From Tyto alba (Eukaryota; Chordata; Aves; Strigiformes; Tytonidae), in the NCBI RefSeq assembly GCF_018691265.1, contig NW_024881313.1:1946501-2010500 (forward strand): a DNA stretch of 64,000 nucleotides, written 5' to 3'. Below the pieces are notes generated by a model. It made no database searches. It was not told the DNA's origin and saw only the letters and a program-made list of their open reading frames with translations. The position numbers were made by a program, and so were the translations under genes. This document shows positions 41,807-50,570 of the stretch, piece by piece; positions within the stretch are counted from its first letter, which is position 1; each line of letters starts with the position of its first letter.

Positions 41807-41881
41807 TGTTTAGAGCCATGCTAAGTATTTTGACACCGGAAGAACTGAAGGAGCATTATGGCGAAAACCGATGCACACCAG
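41807..41881 (+). CDS. Candidate symmetric coding exon (75 nt), unknown protein
   Basis: The segment is preceded by CCCATATGTTTTGCAG, a good acceptor, and followed by GTAAGC after CACACCAG, close to the consensus donor CAG|GTAAGT. It is exactly 75 nt. Of the three frames only one is open. In that frame it begins with two bases of a split codon and ends with one, so it is a phase 1-1 exon that can be included or skipped without shifting frame. The 24 complete codons include LTPEELKEHYGENRC, a charged, helix-like and protein-like composition unlike the surrounding AT-rich DNA. I do not recognise the protein. No partner exon could be identified within the window, so it may belong to a gene with very large introns, to an alternative 5' exon of a gene further on, or to a lncRNA. 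It could also be a chance arrangement, but the combined splice, phase and codon evidence makes it the best coding candidate here. Confidence 0.45.
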
Positions 41882-43433
41882 GTAAGCAACAGCACCTCAT
41901 CCATACTAATGCTGGACTCACTATATTTTGTTGGCCTGTCACTCCACTGTAACATCCAACAAACACTGTTTACAGCAACCTAATAATGAGTAATTATGTT
42001 CCCATCACCACTCACAATGGCGTATTAAATTTTTCTGATTTCCTAAGTAAACTGCCCTATATAGATGAAAGGTATCACCACACTTTTTTTAAAAGCTGGA
42101 TAAATCTTATCTTTAGAAAAGGAAATGTGATCTAAAAAAAAAGTGTGTGCAAATTGACTAATATACAAAATTGATGAAAAATAAGGTTTACATTACATTT
42201 CTTTTCTAAAGAAGAATTTTCCATAGTGCACTTGAGGATCCTGAAGAAGCTTGGTCTAAATTCAGTTCCAGTCTTGTATCTCCTCTTAAATCCATGTGTG
42301 GCCTCGGGCAAATGTGTTAATTTTCCTGTTTCAGTTTTCCTTGCCTTTAAAGTGGGATAACGCGACTAACTTAAATAGCTTAGCTGCAATTTATAAGAAT
42401 GACTAACTTGATTATTAGATTTCTGAGACATGAAACATGATTATTATTAGGACTTGCTGACCAGCCAGTCAGAAGAGCGCGATACAAATAAAGGAGATAG
42501 GTCTCTAACAACAGAAGGATGCCGGTTAGCCAGGCAGTCAGCCTGAGAGCTGTGGGGACCTGATAGTTGGACCTTAAAAGTGAGAAAATCCCCTTTGTAC
42601 TGACTTTCTGTTTATTACCCCATGGCAGCTAAAGACCATAAAAAGCTAAGTCCTCTCTGAAAAATGAATAGGTCTAAAGCACTACAACAAATCAGCTGCA
42701 GGCAAATAAATTTTGATCTGTATAAGAGAGCTTGATGTTATTTTCTGGTGGAAATGTCAGAATTGATTAAAGACTTAGCATTTCTGTTTAAAATGAGAGA
42801 GTAGTGGATGATACATTTTAAAGGGAGAAAAAGTCAGAGGCCTGATAACATGGAGATAATGGGGTAAATTAATTTCTGGTGTTGCAGCAGTAATTTGGTA
42901 CTAGACATATTGGGTCCAAATTTACACCACTGTACACAGTGATAAATAGGAATGCCTTTTACTAACTAGGAGAAAAATACTCTCCCTGCTAGCAAGGTCA
43001 ATATTATTAATTGTTATTCCTATTATTAACCTTTGGGCTTGTGTATCCCCCGCAGATTAATGACTATTGAGTAACTGTGCTACAAGGTTGCACGTTCTAA
43101 TAGCAATTAATAGAAGAGTGTACCGCTGGTTAACTAGGAAAAGCACTGACTTATCAACTTCATGGTCTTGGTCTTGTCTCTGAGACATGCAGTGGTGCCT
43201 ACAGGAATTGTACCTGTCAGTTCCCAGAGCTGAAAGAGGAAATCTGCCTCAGAGTCAAGACAAATAAAAACCGGAGAGTGGGCTGGCATCCAGGGTCCCC
43301 TCTCTTCTCAGTCTCCTAGGGAATAAGAAACAGCCTCAGCTTGCAGGGAAACCCACACTCATTGCCAGGTTCACTCTCCAGGAACTCCACTTCCAAATCC
43401 TGCATCGGCGAAGATGGGAAAGAAGGTCTTAAA
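41882..43433. other. Non-coding stretch between candidate exon and CpG island
   Basis: AT-rich sequence without a recognisable feature. If 41807-41881 is a real exon, this is the start of the intron that follows it. Confidence 0.5.
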
Positions 43434-43455
43434 AAAACGTAACAACAGCAACAAC

Positions 43456-43496
<41 letters not shown>

Positions 43497-43590
43497 AACA
43501 ACAAGCAAACAAACAAACAAAAAAACCCACACACAAAAAAAACAAACAAACAAACAAAAAAAACACCAAACCCAAACAAAAGAAGAGAGA
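43434..43590. repeat. Poly(A) run of 38 nt with flanking (CAAA)n and CA-rich tract
   Basis: An uninterrupted 38-nt A run at 43457-43494 is flanked by AACAACAGCAACAACC and by CAAACAAACAAA-type repeats to about 43580. It lies immediately upstream of the large CpG island. Nucleosome-disfavouring poly(dA:dT) tracts commonly flank promoters, and this may be an extreme example. Frames across it encode lysine or phenylalanine runs only. Confidence 0.95.
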
Positions 43591-43855
43591 ACAAGTCCCT
43601 CCCGAAGGAGAAGTTACACGAATAAATCCAATTCTGAGGCAGCGTTGCTGAGGAGCACGTGGGGCCAGGTGAAACACCAGCCGTGGGGAGCGGGGCTGCT
43701 GCGCGGCGGGACCGGCCCCCGCGGGCGGGCAGCGACCCCCGGGGGGGCTCCGCTCACCCCGGCCACCCCCGACCCGCCGGGGCCGCCTGAAAGCGCTGGT
43801 GGCCGTGGGGCGCTGCCTGCCCGAGCGGGGCCGCCCGTGGGGTGCAGGGAGTGGC

Positions 43856-43879
43856 GGGGGGGGGGGGGGGGGGGGGGGG
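43856..43879 (+). repeat. Poly(G) run, 24 nt
   Basis: An uninterrupted G homopolymer, a strong G-quadruplex candidate on the plus strand. Length may be unstable in the genome and error-prone in sequencing. Confidence 0.95.
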
Positions 43880-44108
43880 CAGGTGTGGGAATAAAGGAGC
43901 GGGGGGAGGGAAAGCGGGGAGGGGGGCGAGGTGCCCGGCGAATGCAATGCGGAGGAGGGTTCTGGCCCCTCTCACAGGGCGGAGGGGAGGGGAAAGGACA
44001 GGGATGGACACCCACCCCACACACATCCCTCCCCCCCGCCTCGGCAATTCCACCAAGTCAGCCCCACGGCCACGCGGGGCCGGGAGCGGGCGGAGAGGAG
44101 GAGACGCG

Positions 44109-44111
<3 letters not shown>

Positions 44112-44143
<32 letters not shown>
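44112..44143. repeat. (CA)16 microsatellite
   Basis: Uninterrupted CA dinucleotide repeat followed by GAGAGAG. It lies about 450 bp from the complementary GT-rich tract at 44600-44700. Confidence 0.95.
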
Positions 44144-44146
<3 letters not shown>

Positions 44147-44217
44147 AGAGCTGCTCGCCCCCCCCCCCCCCTCCCTCCCACCGCAGCCCCACGCAGCAGG
44201 CGCGGAGCGGGCGGCGG

Positions 44218-44300
44218 CGCAGGTCGCGGAGCTCCCCCCCCCCCCCCAACCCCACCGCCTCTCCCCAGCCCCCCCCCCCCCCCCCAGCCCCCCCCCCCCC
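44218..44300. repeat. C-run cluster
   Basis: Several runs of C separated by a few bases (near 44236-44247, 44271-44285 and 44290-44300). The minus strand therefore carries multiple G tracts able to form G-quadruplexes. Confidence 0.85.
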
Positions 44301-44379
44301 GCCGCCGCGCTGCCCCGACGGCACCGCCACCCCCTCCCCGGGGGCAGCGCGCACCTCCCCGCCCGAAGGGGCCGTACGT

Positions 44380-44403
44380 GGGGGGGGGGGGGGGGGGGGG
44401 GGG
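44380..44403 (+). repeat. Poly(G) run, 24 nt
   Basis: A second 24-nt G homopolymer, directly after GCCGTACGT. A further 12-nt G run follows near 44422-44433. Confidence 0.95.
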
Positions 44404-44439
44404 AAGGGAGGGGAGGAGGAAGGGGGGGGGGGGCCGCAG

Positions 44440-44503
44440 ACACACACATGACAGGCACACGCACACGCACACACACACGGAGACAGACAGACAGACAGAC
44501 AGA
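44440..44503. repeat. CA-rich tract and (AGAC)n microsatellite
   Basis: Alternating CACACACA and GCACAC units (44440-44478) are followed by five to six AGAC units (44481-44503). Confidence 0.92.
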
Positions 44504-44599
44504 GGCAGGGCTGCCCCACGCCGGTACCTTGCTGCCCTGGTGTTTTCTGTCCGGGCTCCTCCTTGCTGAGGCAGCTCGGGAGCGGAGCCCAGCGGGCGG

Positions 44600-44700
44600 G
44601 TGCGTGTGTGCGTGTCTGTGTGTCTGTGCGCGTGTGTGTGTGTGTGTGTGTCTCTGTGTGTGTGTGTGTGTGTGCGCGCGTGCATGCGTGTGCGTGTGCG
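44600..44700. repeat. GT/GC alternating tract, Z-DNA candidate
   Basis: About 100 bp of almost strictly alternating purine-pyrimidine sequence built from GTGTGT, GTGCGTG and GTGCGCGCGTG units. Long alternating GT with embedded CGCGCG is the classic Z-DNA-prone composition. It is complementary in sense to the CA tracts at 44112-44143 and 44440-44478. Confidence 0.93.
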
Positions 44701-45459
44701 AGAGCGAGCGAGCGAGAGCGAGAGAGACTCTCCCCCCTCCCCCCTCCCCCTCCTCCTCCTCGCTCTCCTTCCTTTAAACGCCCACTCCTGATGGGTGAAA
44801 AGACAACTTGAACTTCAGTGCAATTAACTTCGCCGGCGCCTCGGAAGCCGGAGGTGTCGCCGGCCTCGCCCGCCGCGCTCCCATGAGTGAGTCGGTCCCG
44901 CTCCTTCGCTCCTCGGGGACTTGGGGGGGGGGGGGACACACACACGGCGGGGGGGGGATCCCACCGTGGTGATTTGCCACAGGCCGGCGGTGGCGACCCG
45001 AGAGGGCGGGTGGGGAGCGGGGGGGGGGGGTGTTGGTGGGGGGGGGTGTGGGGGGGGGTGTGGGGGAAGCTCCGCTTTTCGCTGCCGCTGCCGGAGCCTC
45101 CCGCTCGGGCCGGGCTCACACCTGCCGCTCCGCTCCGCTCCCCTGCCCGCCGCCGCCTCACCCGCCACCGACACGGGTGGGGAGCGGGGAGAGGGGGGTG
45201 GGGGCAGAGAGGAGGGGGAAGGAAAGGGGAAAGGGAAAAAAAAAAAAAAAAAAAAAACCAACAACCCCCAAAAAAACTAAAAGTTTGGCAAACTTCTTCC
45301 CCGGCCCCGCGCGCCTGCCGGCAGCGGCGGGCGCGGCGCGGCGGGAGCCCCGCGGCGCGGGGCGAAGCGGAGGGTCGGCGCGGGCGTGGGGGGCGCGGGA
45401 AAGGGGGCCGGCGTGGGGTGGCGCTTCCGCGGGGCGCGGGGGTTGCGCGGGCGGCCGAG

Positions 45460-45483
45460 CGGCGGCGGCGGCGGCGGCGGCGG
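45460..45483 (+). repeat. (CGG)8 trinucleotide repeat
   Basis: Eight CGG units inside the CpG island. If transcribed on the plus strand this would be a CGG repeat in a 5' leader, the type able to expand in vertebrate genes. The present length is short and stable-looking. Confidence 0.95.
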
Positions 45484-45525
45484 ATCGCCCCGCCGGGGGC
45501 GCGCCCGTGGCGGTGGGTGGCACGT

Positions 45526-45574
45526 CGTGTCGTGTCGTGTCGTGTCGCGTGTGTGTGTGTGTGTGCGTGTGTGT
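45526..45574. repeat. (CGTGT)4 followed by (GT)n
   Basis: Four perfect CGTGT pentamers (45526-45545) are followed by CGCGT and a GT run to about 45574. The pentamer and dinucleotide repeats probably arose from each other by slippage. Confidence 0.93.
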
Positions 45575-45644
45575 CCCGCCCGCCCGCGGCACGACCCGCT
45601 GTCACGGGGAAGCAGTGCCAGGAACTCGCCTCGGTGCTCCAGGA

Positions 45645-45662
45645 TTTTTTTTTTTTTTTTTT
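45645..45662. repeat. Poly(T) tract, 18 nt
   Basis: A T homopolymer near the right edge of the CpG island, mirroring the A run at its left edge. Confidence 0.95.
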
Positions 45663-47129
45663 ATTTTGATTTTTCCGCTCCGTCTCCAAACCCGCCACCC
45701 GAGGTTTTGCTCAAACCGTCGTCCCTTTGTCGCCGTCCCCGCTGGCCGCCCGCGGGAGCTCCTGACAGGCACCTGCCCGGGCCGGAGTTTCCCTCCGCCA
45801 GCCTCCAGCCTCCCCTGGCTGCCAGAGAAACTTCGCTAAAAATGCAAGTTTGCCGAAATACTTTGCACCAGCTCCTGAGCTGAAATGAGTTTAAGCTGAC
45901 GAAGGCTCTCCGCTGGTTTTAGTCGGTCCGACTGAGCCCAGAGCTTCTGTGAAATAATTCTCAAATTCAGATGCAGGGACTCTGGGGCGTACGATCTGGT
46001 GGTGCCCTTTCATTCTGGTCCATGCTACTTGGGTGGGAGTTAGCAGCAGTCCCTTATCTCTACTTTATATTATTTTGGTACGGTGCATTCGTATATTTGT
46101 CTGCTGTAGTCTGCTGGCAAACATTAGCATTCAAGCTTACATTTTTGACAAATGTGCAGACAGGAATAGCATGAATAGGCATCTTAAATATTAACAACCT
46201 AAGCATCTGTTGTGAAACAAATTTAATATATTTACTCTGTTTTTCTCACATTGTTAGAAAAGGTTACAATAAGTGTAAGATTTCAGCTGTAGTTAGCACA
46301 AGGAATGCTTGGATATTTCACTATCTCTTCAAGCATTTAACACAATCACCAGATAGAAATGTGTCAAATCAGGCGCACTATTCAAAAACAACTTGAAACA
46401 GTAAGCGTAGAGTGTAAAGACAGGAATGTAGGATGTTCTTTGCAATTTCCATCTTCTAATTACTCTGCAGCACTATTTGTAGAATGTGAGAGTGCTCTTC
46501 TCGGTCCCATATTCCTATATGTTCTTTAAGACTTTTATACATACACTCGTTTTCTAATTCATTTTCTGTTTGAGATTGTTGTTGGCATTACTTTGCTTTT
46601 CAAGTCGAAGCAATGGTTATACAGAAATGTGTAATAACGTAGAGTAGGTAACAGAACGAGCAGGCAGCAAATGCAACGTGTTCACGTGTAAGCATGCGTC
46701 TAAACAGATAGCACACACACATAATCAGGCAATAGAAGAGAAATTAAAAGCACTGGCTAGTATGCTGTGTATGCCCACTCTTGAATACAAACAGCTAGTG
46801 GAAAAGAAACAACTGAGTCCGAGGAATTCCTCTGTCCCTGGAATAAAACTGTTCCGAGCAGAACAAGAGCACAGAAGAGTAAAGTCTCCAAAAAGACTGT
46901 AGAGTTATTTCAGGAATCAGTGCATTCCTCCTCTTTTTTCCCACAAGTTCAAATATGTAATAAATAAGTCCTTTGTATGCAAAAGAGTTTACTGAAACAA
47001 AAAATATTTAAATGGAACGCTTTTTGTGCATACACTTTGAAAAACTGGCCGCTTCCTTTTTATGTTCTTTGCTCTTAATACTTTAAATAGGAAAGTAACT
47101 CTCACAGTTTCCTCCTCTCCTGTTATTTT

Positions 47130-47500
47130 AGCGAGACGCGTGAGCCCTAACCTCCTGCTGCGCACCCCCGGGGAAGCACTGTCAAGCAGACCAGGGTCGA
47201 GCTGGAACTCGCTCGGTGGGACCGTGGTGCTTCGGCAGGATGAGCAGCAGAGAGGGCTGGCCAGGGTAGCCCGAGCTCGGGGGCGAGCAGGGCACCCCTG
47301 CGCTTCGCAGCGTAGGCCCAGGGGCCGGCTGGCGAGCACCTGCCTGCCGGGGCTCTGCCTGCCCTGCCCACAGCCCTGCCAGCATCCCACGGCCACGGCC
47401 ACGGCCACGGCCACGGCCACGGCCACGCTCAGCCCTGCCGGCAGTGCGGGCACAGCCGCTCCTCCAGCACGGCAACCTCTCTGGAGTAGGGGCGGCCTGA
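47130..47500. promoter_or_regulatory. GC-rich, CpG-containing patch
   Basis: CpG and G+C are raised over about 370 bp, including a hexamer repeat. A TTATTTTAG|CG acceptor-like site stands at its left edge (about 47131). The two main frames crossing it (154 codons minus, 149 codons plus) translate the hexamer as alternating two-residue repeats. It may be a minor CpG island or a lncRNA exon. Evidence is weak. Confidence 0.35.
47387..47427. repeat. (CCACGG)n hexamer repeat, nearly seven units
   Basis: Perfect CCACGG units from 47387 to 47427 inside a CpG-rich patch. Each unit contributes one CpG. Confidence 0.95.
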
Positions 47501-47607
47501 GTGAGCACTAACTCGTCCCACATCTCAGGTGTGGGATAGAGGGGGGTTTGGATGTGTGCGACCGCTCTTGGGGAGCTGATCAGCTGGAGTCTGGTGTCCT
47601 CAGGGAA

Positions 47608-47701
47608 AAAAAAAAACAACAAACAGACAAAAAAAAAAAAAACCCCAAACTAAAAAACCCCCCAAAAAACCCAAACCAAAACCCCAAAACCAAACACCCA
47701 A
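47608..47701. repeat. A/C-only tract, G-quadruplex candidate on minus strand
   Basis: About 90 bp made almost only of A and C runs, with AAAACCCC-like and AACCCAAACC units. The minus strand reads as G tracts of three to six separated by T runs, which fits a G-quadruplex-forming pattern. No retroposon body adjoins it. Confidence 0.85.
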
Positions 47702-49172
47702 GCCTTTTAATTGTATCAACTACTCAATTTTTGGAAGCACTGTCACCCTTTTATTGTCACCTATTTTTTTTAATCTAAGCATTGTCAGATAAATCTGAAG
47801 TCCTTCTTAAGGTTTCCAGCTGTACTTGGAACAAAAAAAAAAAATCAAGGAGATTCTTATATTTGTAAAGTAGTTTGCAATATATAGGAAAAATATATTA
47901 AAAGTATATTTCTGAATTAAAACTGGAGGAAATATGACTTCTGAAATGTTTTAGTCATATTTCTAGGAACTACGTTATTTTAACATAGATACTACTGAAG
48001 CATTTTATTGCCTTCTTGTATATAACTGCCATTGCTCTCTCTAGATATATTTAATATATATCCAATGAAGCCACAAACTTTCCTTCTACAACAGTTTAAA
48101 CACATCTGGAACATTTTACTTTCTTATAATTTATGTTAATAGATGTAGAGTGTATATACAATCTTCTCAGAAATCATTGCTTTTTCCAAAGGGGAATTTT
48201 TTTACTTCCAGTCAGGGAATATATTTATAAGAACAAAATAACTCAAAAGTATAGGCAATTCTATATATCATTTTATTTTCTGTTATATTAGGTTGATTAT
48301 CTAAAGCTTTCATTTAGAGCAGTGGGATGATGAAATGACAGAGGAGTGATTGGCTTTTGTTTTCTTTTAAATGGTTCAAGTTGAGGGCTACAAAAATGAA
48401 TGGTTTTGCTAAGGTTCTTTGAGTGCGTAATATCTTTCATAGAATCCTGACAAATTAATTTAATAGAAAGGCCACAAGTCTTAGTACAGGAGGCTGTATT
48501 TTCAGGTAAAATGGAAGTTCTGCTTTTGCCATTATAGGCATCAGGCTTCAGTAATCTGCTCCTCTTGTGGAATGAACACTTTCTACTTAAAGCTATCATG
48601 CACCTACTGTTTATTTACGCTGCATTAAACTGACAGCACGGCAATCAGGGGAAAAATATGACTTACTTTCCTGAGGTAAACACCAGTTTATAGGTTAGTG
48701 CATGTATTTATATTCCTGTCGCCACTAAATAATGGCTGTCTCCATTTTAATATCTACCTGTGGTGTTATTCTGGGCAGCTGGCTCTTCCTTGTTTAAAAC
48801 GAGGAAAAAAGGATGGGGGGGAGTGGGGAAGAAAATAAAGTTTTGTTATCATTCCACTCCAAGAGGAACTTAACAGAAAAGTGATTCTGTATTCCTTTCT
48901 GTGGCATGCAGAAGCCAGTTTTAAAGACATAGTATTCAGTTTTACTTAGTGTATTTGAATTGCATCTCAAACAGGGAAAACAGAATTCCTTAACAGTATT
49001 TGTCTATCCAAGTCACTGAAATTGTATATTCAGGCAATGGCAGATTAAGGGCAGAAGCATTTTATTAATAACTGAAAGCACATATGTGTGTGTGATGAAA
49101 AATGTTCTGCAAATCTGTCACTATGCAATCAAGTGCATTTTTTAAACTTCAGTTGTCACAAAGTTGCTACTG

Positions 49173-49177
<5 letters not shown>

Positions 49178-49215
<38 letters not shown>
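49178..49215. repeat. Poly(A) tract, 38 nt
   Basis: An uninterrupted A homopolymer in AT-rich DNA. No recognisable retroposon precedes it. Confidence 0.95.
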
Positions 49216-49218
<3 letters not shown>

Positions 49219-50154
49219 TAAAACAGTTTGATGGTTAAAGAGTAACTTACAATTTTTACTGCTTCTTGTACGGAAATTTTGCAACTTTATAAAGTCCGTG
49301 TCAGAAAACCCTACTGATGTTACTTTTAATCTTGGACTAATGTGTACGAGTAGCTGGCATCTGAACTGAAGATGACCGCAGTCAAATTAACCCGCGGTTT
49401 GCAGAAAACTTCCTTAAATTCTCTGTCACAGGATTCCATTAATAACCTCTACCTGACAGGTCCGTTTTTCCCCTCAGCTTCTGAAATGATTGTATTTAAC
49501 ATGAAGTTGGCTTGCATGTCAGTTCCCATGTGAGCAGTATCATGAACTCTCAACAGCCCCCCTCCCGACCACAACTTGTAACTGTTACTTTAGAAAGGAT
49601 ACACTAGAATGTGTCCTTCAAAAAAATGTGTTTTCAAACATTTGCCATCCTGTGGCATCTAAGCTTACCACAGCTATCGCCAACACCTCATTACTTAATT
49701 GATATCCGTTTTGTTGCTTTGCAGATGTCGACTTTCTAATGGCTTCTGCACTGCGTTTCTCTCAGTAGGTATAAATCTTGACAGAGATTACTTTTAAAGA
49801 GACTTGCCAGTGCTGCTCTTGTTCATATGTTCTGGTCTGGTCCTTGTGCCCTGGACCAGATGCAATCTGCTCTTAATCTGCCTAACCTGGTGCAGTTTAG
49901 TAGGACTGGCATAGTCAGAGTAGAGTATAGTGGCAGAGCATAGTAACATACCTCAGGCACTGTCTGAATTGTAAATATCTCCTTTTAAACTTGCTGGGCC
50001 TGACTTTCCTCCCATGCACACTGGCCTATCACTGCAGAGGTTGGTGGACCTTCGTTTTCACGGTTCTTGCAGGGGGTCAGTGTTAGTCGTTCAGATGGGC
50101 TGAGGGACACACTAACACTCAGTACTCCTGTCGAGATCAGCTCTTAGATATTTA

Positions 50155-50570
50155 TTTAGGACGCCAATACACAGCGATCTCTTTGGAGATCAGTTTTCCT
50201 GAGACACTGCGTGCGTCTGTGTGGGCCGGGATTAGGAAGGGCTGTAGGAGGCCTTCCTTTCACCGGAGCGCAGGCTAGCTCCGCTCTCCGAGCTGTTGCA
50301 AAGCAGCGTTGGAAACACGTCTCCACAGCTGTAGGCTCACGGGGGTTGGCTCTCGCCACCTCGTGCTTTTCTGCTGTGAACAGCAGGTCGGGTCGGCAGA
50401 GGAGTCTGCTGGCCTGCGGATGGACCTGGGTCACCCCGGCTGCACCGGGGTGCAGAACATCAGGACGGGCCACGTCTGTCGGCTGGGCTGGCCTTGCATG
50501 ACTCCCAGCGACCGTCTGCTCTATCTCTTTCCCTTGGCACATTATGACATGATATGGCCCGAGGAGATGA
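50155..50570. other. Moderately GC- and CpG-rich patch
   Basis: A roughly 400-bp patch with raised CpG compared with flanks. Overlapping frames of 91-128 codons on both strands have no recognisable domain. It may be a weak CpG island, an enhancer or an old retroelement fragment. Confidence 0.3.

Larger units (their letters stand above)
43650..45840. promoter_or_regulatory. Large CpG island (about 2.2 kb), candidate promoter region
   Basis: CpG is dense from about 43650 to 45840, flanked by a 38-nt A run on the left and an 18-nt T run at 45645-45662 near the right edge. Base skew alternates along the plus strand: G-rich near 43.86 kb, C-rich at 44.0-44.35 kb, G-rich at 44.38-44.45 kb, GT-rich at 44.6-44.7 kb, G-rich again at 44.92-45.5 kb. 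Islands of this size usually cover start sites of developmental regulator genes. Frames of 200-546 codons on both strands are proline, glycine, arginine or histidine-threonine low-complexity translations, not genes. No TATA box or unambiguous first-exon donor was found, so the direction of transcription is unknown. Confidence 0.7.
45841..50154. other. Non-coding stretch with GC patch and simple repeats
   Basis: AT-rich apart from a GC-rich patch at 47130-47500. I recognise no exon. Sequence around 45.84-46.2 kb is moderately AT-rich with a 67-codon open frame (45971-46174) that resembles nothing I know. Confidence 0.5.

Noticed and set aside
43414..44451. 345-codon open frame on the plus strand
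   Set aside because: Starts with a lysine run from the 38-nt A tract and continues as glycine/proline/histidine repeats. Not protein-like.
44058..45698. 546-codon open frame on the minus strand
   Set aside because: The translation is histidine-threonine, proline, glycine and phenylalanine runs from CA/GT, C/G and T repeats. GC-rich islands lack stop codons by chance. No domain and no sensible start.
48430..48480. TCATAGAATCCTGAC resembling a CR1 terminus
   Set aside because: Only about a dozen bases match and the following sequence does not continue the CR1 pattern.
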